Assembly (NCBI GenBank): GCA_003402285.1
Contig: QFXG01000001.1
Span: 62,001-126,000, forward strand
Length of the DNA stretch: 64,000 nt
From: Candidatus Nitrotoga sp. SPKER
Lineage (GTDB): Bacteria; Pseudomonadota; Gammaproteobacteria; Burkholderiales; Gallionellaceae
Direction: 5' to 3'
Part shown: positions 41,753-50,422 of the stretch, piece by piece
How the letters are laid out: the number at the start of each line of letters is the position of its first letter
Position numbering within the stretch: position 1 is the stretch's first letter
Position numbers and translations under genes: made by a program
The notes under the pieces: generated by a model
Told to the model about the DNA's origin: nothing
The model's database searches: none
Seen by the model: the letters and a program-made list of their open reading frames with translations, nothing else

Positions 41753-42721
41753 GTGTCGTTTGAAGCTTTAAAACAATCTCTTGCCTCAGATATGTCCATT
41801 GTTGACAGAATTATACGTACCCGTTTACATTCGGATGTAGCACTAGTCAACCAAATGAGCGAGTACATTATTAATAATGGCGGCAAACGGCTACGCCCCG
41901 CCTTAGTAGTGTTATCCGCCAAAGCATTAGGTTACACGGGAGAATATCATCACTGTTTGGCAGCGGTAGTGGAATTTATTCATACCGCCACGTTGCTACA
42001 CGACGATGTGGTAGATGAATCTGAGCTACGCCGTGGACATGCAACTGCCAGCGCATTATTTGGTAACGCAGCCAGTGTACTGGTTGGTGATTTTTTATAT
42101 TCGCGCGCTTTTCAAATGATGGTGGAAGTCAATAACATGCGTGTAATGCAAACGTTAGCCGACGCTACTAACACTATTGCAGAAGGTGAAGTGTTGCAAT
42201 TATTGAGCTGTCATGATGCGAGCGTAGATGCAGCCAGTTATTTACGCGTAATCTATTGCAAAACAGCCAAACTATTCGAGGCGGCGATGCGTTTGGGCGC
42301 TATTCTGGTTCAGGTTGACAGTGCCAGCGAAGAAGCTCTGGCAAAGTATGGTATGCACTTGGGAACAGCATTCCAACTGGTAGATGATATGCTGGATTAT
42401 TCTGGAGACGAGCAATCAACCGGCAAAAACCTAGGCGATGACCTATCTGAAGGTAAGCCCACATTACCGCTTATTTATGCCATGCAGCAGGGTGACGCCC
42501 GCCAAACTGCAATGATAAAGCTAGCCATTGAACAAGGTAACATCGAGAGTTTTACCGAAGTATTGCAAGTGATCAAACAAACCGGTGCCCTAGAATATAC
42601 CCGGCAGCAGGCACAAAAAGAATCCGATGCGGCATGCGCGGCACTGTCTATCTTGCCCGATACAGCTTACAAACAATCTCTACTACAATTAGCTGATTTT
42701 GCCGTCACACGGCAATTTTAA
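41753..42721 (+). CDS. ispB: Polyprenyl (octaprenyl) diphosphate synthase
   Basis: GGKRLRPALVVLSAKAL, LLHDDVVDESELRRG, FQLVDDMLDYSGD; GTG start. Confidence 0.94.
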   Translation: MSFEALKQSLASDMSIVDRIIRTRLHSDVALVNQMSEYIINNGGKRLRPALVVLSAKALGYTGEYHHCLAAVVEFIHTATLLHDDVVDESELRRGHATASALFGNAASVLVGDFLYSRAFQMMVEVNNMRVMQTLADATNTIAEGEVLQLLSCHDASVDAASYLRVIYCKTAKLFEAAMRLGAILVQVDSASEEALAKYGMHLGTAFQLVDDMLDYSGDEQSTGKNLGDDLSEGKPTLPLIYAMQQGDARQTAMIKLAIEQGNIESFTEVLQVIKQTGALEYTRQQAQKESDAACAALSILPDTAYKQSLLQLADFAVTRQF

Positions 42722-42867
42722 TTTAATTAAGCTAAGTAAACACCGAACAAGCACACGCGACGCGACGCGATGACATGACAGCGAATTGAAACGAAGGGAT
42801 GCCACGAAACGGAAATTCATTCTCAAATGTGCCTCAGGCGAGGCATGAAGCGAGGAAATTTCCCACT

Positions 42868-43835
42868 TCATGCGGTAGTTGGATACACCTCCCCCGTTAA
42901 TGGCCGTCTCCACTTAATGAGATTGATCATCACCAGCATGACAAAAGCATGGTTGGCGTTCTTGGTCAGACCGCGATAGCGAGTCTTGGCGAAGCCCCAC
43001 AAGCGCTTCAAAGTGAGGAAAGGGTGTTCGACCTTGGGGCGCATCGCAGACTTGCGTCGATTCGTTGTCTTGTCCGCCTCGGTCAGAGGACGGTTCGTGT
43101 AGTCGCATATGCTGGTGAAATCTTTCGCCTTCGGCGCAAGGGTCTTGAGTTGCTCGCGCTGCTCCTTGCCTCGATACGCGCCGTAGTCGTAGAAACGGGT
43201 TTCGTTGCCATGCAGCAGATTCGGTACTTTGTGGCGGGCATGCACATTTACCGCCGTGATGCTGGTGCTGTGGATCAAACCGCTTTTGCTGTTGACACCA
43301 GCTACATCTTCATGACGACACGTCATTGCTTGCCTTTTTGGTCTGGTGCATCTCTGGGTCGCGAGCCTTCTCCAGGTTCTTGACCGAGGTAGCGCGACAA
43401 TCAGGGTGGCATCGATAAGGATGTCGCCTGACGGGCTCAGACCGTTGGTCATTAGCCACTCGCTTACCTTGATGAAGGCGGCGGCACCCAGCTCATGCCA
43501 CTCCACTAACTGGCGAAGCAGGCCCAGGGCACTGCCGTCGGCAATCCGCTCATCACCCAGATCAAAGTCGAAGAAATTCCGGAACAGGGCATCGTGCAGG
43601 GCTTCCTCGCAGGTCACATCGCCCAGGTTGAACCAGTTGGCGAGGCAGTACTGCGCAGCATATGCTCCAGTCTGACCGGTGGCTGGCCATTGCTCGCCTT
43701 GGGGTGGTACGGCTCAATCAATACGCATAGCTCCGCCTATGGCATCATTGTCTCCATTCGTTCGCGCCAGAAATTCCAACTTGCGCGTCAAACGCGCGTG
43801 TTTCTCAAATCCCCTCGTTCCCATGCTCATTTGTT
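42868..43835 (-). pseudogene. IS5-family transposase remnant (multiple frameshifts)
   Basis: FEKHARLTRKLEFL..., FNLGDVTCEEALHDALFRNFF, DATLIVA, then SVKNLEKARDPEMHQTKK in another frame, then SKSGLIHSTSITAVNVHARHKVPNLLHG...VEHPFLTLKRLWGFAKTRYRGLTKNANHAFVMLVMINL. Confidence 0.9.
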
Positions 43836-43956
43836 TTATGTTCGTCTGCACCCCGATAATTTTATCCAGAGCAATTATGACATGCAGCTACCGTAAATGA
43901 CGGGGGTTCCCTAATTCAACAAAATTTTATCTGTACTGCTTGGGCCTAGCTAACGA

Positions 43957-43967
43957 GATACTGTATC
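43957..43967. repeat. Candidate attL core GATACTGTATC
   Basis: Identical 11-mer recurs at 50383-50393 on the other side of the integrated element. Confidence 0.55.
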
Positions 43968-44117
43968 GTACAATGTACCGTTCATAGACTTTCGCAGTCT
44001 TCCATAAAACACAATGATATCAGCCTTCCTGTACAGTTTATTGTTTACTACCGTTCGCCAAAGTTTGCTATAATTCGTGTTAATGGGTAAGAACGTGGGT
44101 AAGAACTGGGGGCGGAA

Positions 44118-45326
44118 ATGGCACAACAAATTGGCAAGCTGGCAGCAAGACAGGTTGACTCATTGAAGGAAGGATTTCATGCAGACGGTGGAAATCTTTA
44201 TCTGCGAGTGAAAGAGTCCGGGGCAAGAAGTTGGGTTTTCAGATACAAGATTGCCGGTAAAGTCAGTGAGTTCGGTTTAGGTTCCAAGAATGAACGCTCC
44301 CTTGCTGATGCACGAGCACTTGCTGGCGCAATGCGCAAAGCCATAGTAGATGGCAATGATCCAGCAGAACTACTCAACAGACGTGATAGCACTGCCAAAA
44401 CGTTTCAGGACTATGCAGCCAAGCTTATTGAGGCAATGCGTCCATCCTGGAAAAGCCCCGGCCACACAAAAGAATGGGAAACAACCCTTAGACGCTTTGC
44501 CTTTCCTGTAATTGGCTTCAAGCTGCCTTCAGAGGTGACGCTTACCGACTTAGAGAAAATACTTTGGCCGTTATGGACTACTAAGACAGTGACAGCTAGC
44601 AGGTTGCGTCAACGCATAGAGGCTGTGCTAGCTAAAGCTGCGGTAACTGAGAGAGCGCCTACCAGATACAATCCAGCGGCTTGGAAAAACAATTTAGATC
44701 AAATTTTCCCAAAGCCCAACAAGGTAGCTAAAAAAGTTCATTTTGCCTCTGCGCCGTATGTTGATGTTCCTGCATTAATGTCCGCATTGCGCTCAAAGAA
44801 CCATATGTCTGCTTATTGCCTACGATTTATTATTTTAACCGGAGCCCGTTCCGGAGAGGCTCGGGGTGCTTTGTGGAGTGAAATAGACATGCCAGCGAAG
44901 ACCTGGACGATACCTGCCAGCAGAATGAAAGCCGGGCTAGGCCATAGGGTGCCACTAAATGAAGAAGCCCTGATAATTCTGGCTAAAATGCAAGATTGGA
45001 GAATGCCCGGTTCGGAGAGGGTTTTCCCTGGTAGACAGGGCGGCTTACTATGTGATGTAGCAGTTAATCAAACCCTACATAATATTATCACCGGTGTGAC
45101 TGTTCACGGCTTCAGGGCAAGCTTTAGGATGTGGGGCGCTGAAACGACAGCCTACCCATCGGCCGTGCTTGAGGCAGCTCTTGCCCACGTTAATCAGAAC
45201 GCAACTGAGGCAGCTTACCAACGTAGTGACCTATTCGAAAGACGACGGGAGCTGATGAACGCATGGGGCAACTATTGCTCAAGCAAGGGAAATATTGTTC
45301 AGCTGGTCAGCAATGCAGCAGCATAA
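44118..45326 (+). CDS. int: P4-type tyrosine recombinase / integrase (DUF4102 N-terminus)
   Basis: SLKEGFHADGGNLYLRVKESGARSWVFRYKIAGK, LTGARSGEARGALWSEID, HGFRASFRMWGAE, ALAHVNQNATEAAYQRSDL. Confidence 0.95.
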   Translation: MAQQIGKLAARQVDSLKEGFHADGGNLYLRVKESGARSWVFRYKIAGKVSEFGLGSKNERSLADARALAGAMRKAIVDGNDPAELLNRRDSTAKTFQDYAAKLIEAMRPSWKSPGHTKEWETTLRRFAFPVIGFKLPSEVTLTDLEKILWPLWTTKTVTASRLRQRIEAVLAKAAVTERAPTRYNPAAWKNNLDQIFPKPNKVAKKVHFASAPYVDVPALMSALRSKNHMSAYCLRFIILTGARSGEARGALWSEIDMPAKTWTIPASRMKAGLGHRVPLNEEALIILAKMQDWRMPGSERVFPGRQGGLLCDVAVNQTLHNIITGVTVHGFRASFRMWGAETTAYPSAVLEAALAHVNQNATEAAYQRSDLFERRRELMNAWGNYCSSKGNIVQLVSNAAA

Positions 45327-45328
45327 GA

Positions 45329-45357
45329 CACCGTGCGTGCACCATTCGTGCACGGTG
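45329..45357. terminator. Hairpin after the integrase gene
   Basis: CACCGTGC-gtgcaccattcgt-GCACGGTG; no strong U-tract. Confidence 0.4.
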
Positions 45358-45820
45358 TGTTCGGCAATTCGTCTTGGTTCAGTATCGGCTTTTATTTTTT
45401 CTAAAGCTATAACATTCAGAGGATTAGTACGTGTTCGCTCTTCGGCTTTATTCGGCTTTATTTTTCGCCGGACTGAAGAAAACCCACCGGGTTAACCGTG
45501 GTTTGACTTGGGTTATTTTGGGTTAGGTTTGGGTTATCAATTTCGCTTTGAAATAAATCAATATCAGGCCGTTTAAAGCGTCTTTCATGGGGTGTTTTTC
45601 AAAACAGGTTAAAGCCCCTTAATTTTTAATCGGCGAAAACCGCTATTTGTCCACAGCGGAAGCCTCAACCGGGGGGGGGTGATTGTTGCTTTGTTGATGC
45701 TTCGTTACTTGCTATTAATTTCATATTGTCTTTCAACGTCATTTAAGGCGGTTCTAACGCGTTTTATTGAGTCCGATAGGGGCAAGCCTCAACTGAATGA
45801 AGCAAACCCCTGCCGTGGCA

Positions 45821-46492
45821 CTAAATCGCGTAATTAGCTGCAACCATGCGGCTTGATGCTTGCTGCTGTCTGGCGACGTTAAGCTTTCGAACAGGGTCTC
45901 CACGCTGCCCAGAGACTGAAACTTGCCAAATCATTTCGCCATGTGCTCGGTTTGAGACGCAAGCACTGATTGCCGCAAGTGAGGCCGCCTGCCCTGGTAA
46001 CTCAAGATCATTCAAAGCCAGGTTCATAGAATCGGTAAAACTTGCCTCAGTTGATCTTGCTTGTCCAACTCGCCAGCATTGGTAAACAAGTGGCAAATTT
46101 CTGTCAGCTCGGGCATTTTCAAAAGTCAGCCCCAGCAATGGCAGAGAAATAGTGCCAAGCTCACTTGCATGGCAAAGCCGGATTTGTGCATCTCTGGCAG
46201 CATCCTCATCAAACTTTTGCAGGCTCAGTAGCAGAGGTTTGTTCTCCCAAAACTTCTTATGGGCGTATGAAACTTCGGCCATGGTCATGATTGTTTTAAG
46301 TTCGGCGGTCAGCGCTGGCTCCTCCTTTGCGCGGGTGGCTTTGACAGTCTCCAAAATCCAATCGCGACTTCGAGATTTGTCATTCTCGCACTGCTCGATT
46401 AAGGCATTAAGCTTTTCAATGATCGACTCCATTTTTTTAATGGAGGTATCGGATATTTCTTTGTTCTTTAGCAATTGTGTTTGGCTTAACAT
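45821..46492 (-). CDS. Hypothetical protein (223 aa) in the satellite
   Basis: Long ORF with N-terminal coiled-coil-like segment; no family recognised. Confidence 0.55.
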   Translation of the reverse strand: MLSQTQLLKNKEISDTSIKKMESIIEKLNALIEQCENDKSRSRDWILETVKATRAKEEPALTAELKTIMTMAEVSYAHKKFWENKPLLLSLQKFDEDAARDAQIRLCHASELGTISLPLLGLTFENARADRNLPLVYQCWRVGQARSTEASFTDSMNLALNDLELPGQAASLAAISACVSNRAHGEMIWQVSVSGQRGDPVRKLNVARQQQASSRMVAANYAI

Positions 46493-46693
46493 TTTTTAAA
46501 ACCTTTCAAATAAGTTGTGAAACGTTTGGTTTTATCTTAGAGCTTGTTAGTTTCAGTTTTGTGTCAGGGAGGGTCTTTATTGTTTGGCAGGCCCATCAAA
46601 ACCTCTCCCTTGAGGATGGTGCAGTTTGTGGTTCTTTCCCCCTAACAATCCCATTCAGAATAACCATGCATATGGTGAATCTATAAAGGTGAC

Positions 46694-46831
46694 CCGTGGC
46701 GGAACGATCAAAACATGAAAAACAGTGGGTTTCGTTCCGTGGCGGAACAAAATGGATCATTTTTACAGTTTTGGTGTGTTGCATCGTTCCGTGGCGGAAC
46801 GTTTTAGGAATGCATCGTTCCGTGGCGGGGC
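46694..46831. repeat. Four copies of the palindromic unit CGTTCCGTGGCGGAAC
   Basis: 46694-46706 (partial), 46733-46748, 46785-46800, 46816-46831 (one arm degenerate). Confidence 0.9.
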
Positions 46832-47299
46832 TACCGTTTGCGTTTTTCTGGCACGTCTCCAATGTGCCGGATTTTCCAATGTAGGTGGTTTGGCAAGTGC
46901 TCCTCCGTCTCCCATGTAATCCGAGACTCGAAAGGCGCTTGGTGTAACTTGTAACTTGGATTGATCGCAGTGAAGTGGATAAAGCGTCAGTGCAAATAAG
47001 CTGCAATCCAAACGCCCACCTTGCCGAGTTTGAATCAGCAGGCCGCTTGCTATTAACTCTTGAATTGCAGCATGCAGGCTGGCCCGGCTTGTCCAGCCCC
47101 GAATCGCGAGCGTTTTTGGAGTTAGAGATAAATCTCCATTGCCGCTTGCGTTGGCCCCAAGTAACGCCCATAAATCCAGCACTAATTTTGCTGCAAGTGG
47201 GGACATTTCGGCGCACGCCCTGGACCGCAAAAATTCCAGTGGGACTGGTAGCCACACCCCGGCAACTGCTATGCCGTGTCTCGATCTTTTTTTGGACAT
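46763..47299 (-). CDS. Winged-helix DNA-binding protein of the satellite (replication/regulatory type)
   Basis: MSPLAAKLVLDLWALLGANASGNGDLSLTPKTLAIRGWTSRASLHAAIQELIASGLLIQTRQGG wHTH pattern. Confidence 0.6.
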   Translation of the reverse strand: MSKKRSRHGIAVAGVWLPVPLEFLRSRACAEMSPLAAKLVLDLWALLGANASGNGDLSLTPKTLAIRGWTSRASLHAAIQELIASGLLIQTRQGGRLDCSLFALTLYPLHCDQSKLQVTPSAFRVSDYMGDGGALAKPPTLENPAHWRRARKTQTVAPPRNDAFLKRSATERCNTPKL

Positions 47300-47302
47300 G
47301 GG

Positions 47303-47614
47303 TCATACGCCCTCCATCTCAGGGCAGAAAACGTAAAGTGCAACACGATGAAGTTTGCCGCAGTCCGTGGGCTGGTCTATCCAAACCCTGTCAATGCGGT
47401 GGCCATACCTGTGACGCAACTCAAAAATGCGTGGCGCAACTCCAAGAATGTCTAACTCACGACGTGCAGTGATTGTGTCTATGCTGCCACACGTTTGTAG
47501 CCAAGCAAGTAGGCTTTGCCGCTGGGCTTTAGATGAATTAGAATGGCTGCGCATAGCGTTTTTCTTAGCCGGTTTGGGTTGCCTCCCATCCGGCTTTTTC
47601 TTTTTGTCTGGCAT
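47303..47614 (-). CDS. Helix-turn-helix / host-nuclease-inhibitor-like small protein
   Basis: SSKAQRQSLLAWLQTCGSIDTITARRELDILGVAPRIFELRHRYGHRIDRVWID wHTH pattern as in phage helix-turn-helix proteins. Confidence 0.65.
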   Translation of the reverse strand: MPDKKKKPDGRQPKPAKKNAMRSHSNSSKAQRQSLLAWLQTCGSIDTITARRELDILGVAPRIFELRHRYGHRIDRVWIDQPTDCGKLHRVALYVFCPEMEGV

Positions 47615-47616
47615 GG

Positions 47617-47853
47617 TTACACCTCCCGTGCAGCAAGGCGTTTGTTAATCCATTCTGAAATTTCAGCTTCGGCGAAAACAGTTTTTTTTCCCAGTTTTAC
47701 CGGTCGCAATTCACCCCGCTTGATTAATTGATACAACGATGTTTTACAAAGCGCTGTGCGCGACATTGCTTCAGGTATCGCTATAAACCGTGGGGGGCAA
47801 GTCGGAAATGAATTTGAAGCTGTTGCTTCGGGGAATTGTATTGGTAACGACAT
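47617..47853 (-). CDS. alpA: AlpA-family transcriptional regulator/excisionase
   Basis: IPEAMSRTALCKTSLYQLIKRGELRPVKLGKKTVFAEAEISEWINKRLAARE. Confidence 0.85.
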   Translation of the reverse strand: MSLPIQFPEATASNSFPTCPPRFIAIPEAMSRTALCKTSLYQLIKRGELRPVKLGKKTVFAEAEISEWINKRLAAREV

Positions 47854-47894
47854 GGCAAAAGCTCCTAAAGTGCTTTTGTGCCGTCCAAACGAAA

Positions 47895-47942
47895 GGCGGC
47901 GACAAAAGCGTTTTAATTAAAAAATCGCTTTTCGTCGCCGCC
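47895..47942. promoter_or_regulatory. Long hairpin upstream of alpA
   Basis: GGCGGCGACAAAAGCG-ttttaattaaaaaat-CGCTTTTCGTCGCCGCC, 16-bp stem with one bulge. Confidence 0.7.
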
Positions 47943-48112
47943 CCCTTGGAGCTACTCAATACTTACCGTCACTTCCCGGCCATAGACCTTCCCCTAGGGA
48001 TCACAGATAAATCTGCGGGTAGACCTGCTCATACTGGCTACTACTTGGAAAAAGTATGACAGGATTATTTATTTGAAGCAAGTATTTTGTTTTTACATGC
48101 GTTCATGCGCCT

Positions 48113-48739
48113 TCATGTTGCAGCCTCAGCAATTGGTTTTGACGCATCAATAATGGATTTCAACGAAGCCAGCTTTCCTATCAATTGAAAGTTCTTTGCT
48201 TTTAAAGAAGCATGTGCTTTGTCGATTGCTGCATCAAAATCTTGTTTTAATTGCGCGGCTTTTTCGTCTAGTGAATTGGCATATTTTTCATTTAATTGCT
48301 TTTTCGCTTTGTCTAAAGTTTCTACATAGTTTTCGATTTCATCCACTTGCAAGCATGAATAAGCGTCCAAAATCCACTGCTGCAATTGATCTGAGACAGA
48401 CTCTTCTTCAAGAGCTTTTGCGCAATGACTTAATAACTGCGCAGCATATTTTTCGCCTTTAGTCAGGTCGTCTGCATGGCTTGCGGCAGTACAAAAAGCA
48501 TGAACTCCTGTATCACCCAACACTGATAAATCCCAGCCTAAATAAAAACCCTTTGCTTCGAAAGATGCTCTTATTTGATCTGAGAAATAAGGCGGAGGCA
48601 CCCGGGCTATAATTTCATCCGGCAAGTAACAAAGCGCAATATCCCGTATAGTTTCAACCAAATTTAATTTCTTGATCTCATCGCTGCCAAACTGACGGAA
48701 CAAGCTTCTGATGTGTGGCACTTCTTCGCATCGCGTCAT
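48113..48739 (-). CDS. Hypothetical protein (208 aa) in the satellite
   Basis: Complete ORF, C-terminal coiled-coil-like segment. Confidence 0.55.
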   Translation of the reverse strand: MTRCEEVPHIRSLFRQFGSDEIKKLNLVETIRDIALCYLPDEIIARVPPPYFSDQIRASFEAKGFYLGWDLSVLGDTGVHAFCTAASHADDLTKGEKYAAQLLSHCAKALEEESVSDQLQQWILDAYSCLQVDEIENYVETLDKAKKQLNEKYANSLDEKAAQLKQDFDAAIDKAHASLKAKNFQLIGKLASLKSIIDASKPIAEAAT

Positions 48740-48835
48740 GTATCACCTCTTATTTTAATAAAAATATACCCCCCATATAGTAAAGCCCCTCTGATCACTC
48801 AGCGGGGCGGCACCAAACTGGCGGTCTGAAAATTG

Positions 48836-49132
48836 CTACTTTCCTCTACTCACTAGTGTGGTGAGCAGGACTAGCGCTTCAATGCTGTCCAGTCCATTAG
48901 CGATCGAAAATAGCAAGCTTGGCAGGTCATCGGACGATTGAAAGTTTCCAGAATTAACATCGTTTTGAACCAAAAAACCGACGCCCTCGACTAAAGTCTT
49001 TAGATGTGTAACGTGGCCCGTGGTCATGTCGTTAACGCCCGCAAACCATTCCATTTCCTCTTTAGTTAGATTGTCGATTGCTCGTTCCCAAAGTAAAAAC
49101 ATTGCGTTGGTGACTGTGAAGACCTTATTCAT
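48836..49132 (-). CDS. Small hypothetical satellite protein
   Basis: MNKVFTVTNAMFLLWERAIDNLTKEEMEWFAG...; start inside the 135-aa ORF, overlapping the end of the upstream gene. Confidence 0.5.
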   Translation of the reverse strand: MNKVFTVTNAMFLLWERAIDNLTKEEMEWFAGVNDMTTGHVTHLKTLVEGVGFLVQNDVNSGNFQSSDDLPSLLFSIANGLDSIEALVLLTTLVSRGK

Positions 49133-49463
49133 GGCTGCCTCCTGCTTCTGTTCTTTCGGCAGCGCGAGCGGCGTAGCGACGAAGCATACCTTGGTCGGTG
49201 CGCTCGCATCCAACGAATCTGGCCTCCCCGGATATGCATTCATTCATTTCAAAGGCTTTATTCCAGATTGCTTCAAAAGCAACAGCGAGAATTTCCGTGT
49301 GACGATACGCTTCTGGCATTTCCATGTAGGCCATTGCAAGTTTGGCTATTGCTTCAATCTGTGAAAAACCAGTTTGTGCCAAGCCATCCATAGCGTTGAT
49401 GGTTTCTTTAAGGGTAGAAAGGGTGGGGGTTGGTGCGGATGCTTCTGTGGATTTTTGGTTCAT
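49125..49463 (-). CDS. Small hypothetical satellite protein (112 aa)
   Basis: ORF with RBS-like region upstream (aaggag); MNQKSTEASAPTPTLSTLKETINAMDGLAQTGFSQIEAIAKLAMAYM. Confidence 0.5.
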   Translation of the reverse strand: MNQKSTEASAPTPTLSTLKETINAMDGLAQTGFSQIEAIAKLAMAYMEMPEAYRHTEILAVAFEAIWNKAFEMNECISGEARFVGCERTDQGMLRRYAARAAERTEAGGSHE

Positions 49464-49731
49464 GGTGTAACTCCTTTCGATACGGTTTTAAACCGCTCTG
49501 CCTCGCTTCGAATGAGAGGGAGGGCGGGACATGTGCGGGTTCGAAGACCGGGAAAGGTACCGGCAAGGCTTGCGCCTTCCCACACAGCCCGCCCATAAAA
49601 GGGTAGCCATGCGACGGACGTAAAAAAACCACCAAGGGTGGCGGCATGTCCGCCTTTCTCCGGGCTTCGAACCCCGTATCACTGATTCCAGCGACGAATT
49701 GAGGATATGACCAAAGCCTAAGAGCTGTCAA
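49408..49731 (-). CDS. Ash-family-like ORF overlapping a structured, probably RNA-encoding region
   Basis: ADMPPPLVVFLRPSHGYPFMGGLCGKAQALPVPFPVFEPAHVPPSLSFEA resembles ash-family ORFs of P4-like elements; may be a conserved-RNA shadow rather than a protein. Confidence 0.4.
   Translation of the reverse strand: MTALRLWSYPQFVAGISDTGFEARRKADMPPPLVVFLRPSHGYPFMGGLCGKAQALPVPFPVFEPAHVPPSLSFEARQSGLKPYRKELHHEPKIHRSIRTNPHPFYP
49622..49641 (-). terminator. Intrinsic terminator inside the ash-like region
   Basis: Minus strand CCACC-CTT-GGTGG followed by TTTTTTT. Confidence 0.75.
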
Positions 49732-50026
49732 GCGATTTGTTACGGAAGTGCGCTGGCGTGTAAGTGGCTGCTGGCTAATAACGGAACCAAGACGGAAGCA
49801 GGACGGAAGTGCAACGGGTGTTTAACGGAAGTGTAACCGTTATTTAACGGGTGTTGAACGTACGTTGGACGGTTGTTGATATGCTCCAAACTGGCGTTCT
49901 CGAAGACTGCTCCAAACTGACCGTCTGAAATAATCCTGGGCGCCATTTCTGCGCATAGCAAGTAAATAAAAAGGTTTGTTAATCAAGTTATTGCATCAGA
50001 TCAAGGGGTTAAAACATTAGTCATTT

Positions 50027-50062
50027 CTACGCAGGTTTTTACGCAGGTTTCTACGCATTATT
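50027..50062 (+). repeat. Three 12-bp iteron-like repeats
   Basis: CTACGCAGGTTT / TTACGCAGGTTT / CTACGCATTATT in tandem. Confidence 0.75.
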
Positions 50063-50382
50063 GTTTATTGCAGAGTGTCCCAAACTGAGGTTCTGTAAGC
50101 TTACCAGAAGGCTTGATGCGTTCGCTATGCATTGGCATTGCGTTGGCATTGCTTGAAGGATGCTTGGGGGAATGCTTGGAGCATGGCAATACATCGTGCA
50201 TGCATTTACAAATACCAATTTGACGCCCTCGAAAATTGATGCCACATAAGGTATATTGCAACTATCTTCTTGTTTGAAATATCAAGTAAGCAATGTAAGT
50301 GAGTAAGAACAGCGGTAAGAACGATATTAAAATCTCTACCAAATACCCATAAATATCATATAGTTGAAAACAGTATTAATAC

Positions 50383-50393
50383 GATACTGTATC
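50383..50393. repeat. Candidate attR core GATACTGTATC
   Basis: Identical to 43957-43967; 30 bp upstream of accA ATG. Confidence 0.55.
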
Positions 50394-50422
50394 ATTTGAA
50401 TACACAAATAAATACGAAATTT

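Larger units (their letters stand above)
43957..50393. mobile_element. P4-like integrated satellite / integrative element (~6.4 kb), probably defective
   Basis: P4-type integrase, AlpA regulator, ash-like region, direct-repeat ends, inserted immediately upstream of accA; no replicase/primase or capsid genes seen. Confidence 0.75.

Noticed and set aside
42949-43383. 144-aa plus-strand ORF and its neighbours (43346..43675, 43594..43896)
   Set aside because: Antisense shadows of the IS5 transposase relic
45670-45680. G9 homopolymer as a phase-variation switch
   Set aside because: Lies in non-coding DNA with no promoter or ORF clearly dependent on it
46596-47306. 236-aa minus-strand ORF overlapping the winged-helix gene
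   Set aside because: Overlaps the better-supported 178-aa frame on the same strand; composition looks like an out-of-frame shadow extended by the palindromic repeats
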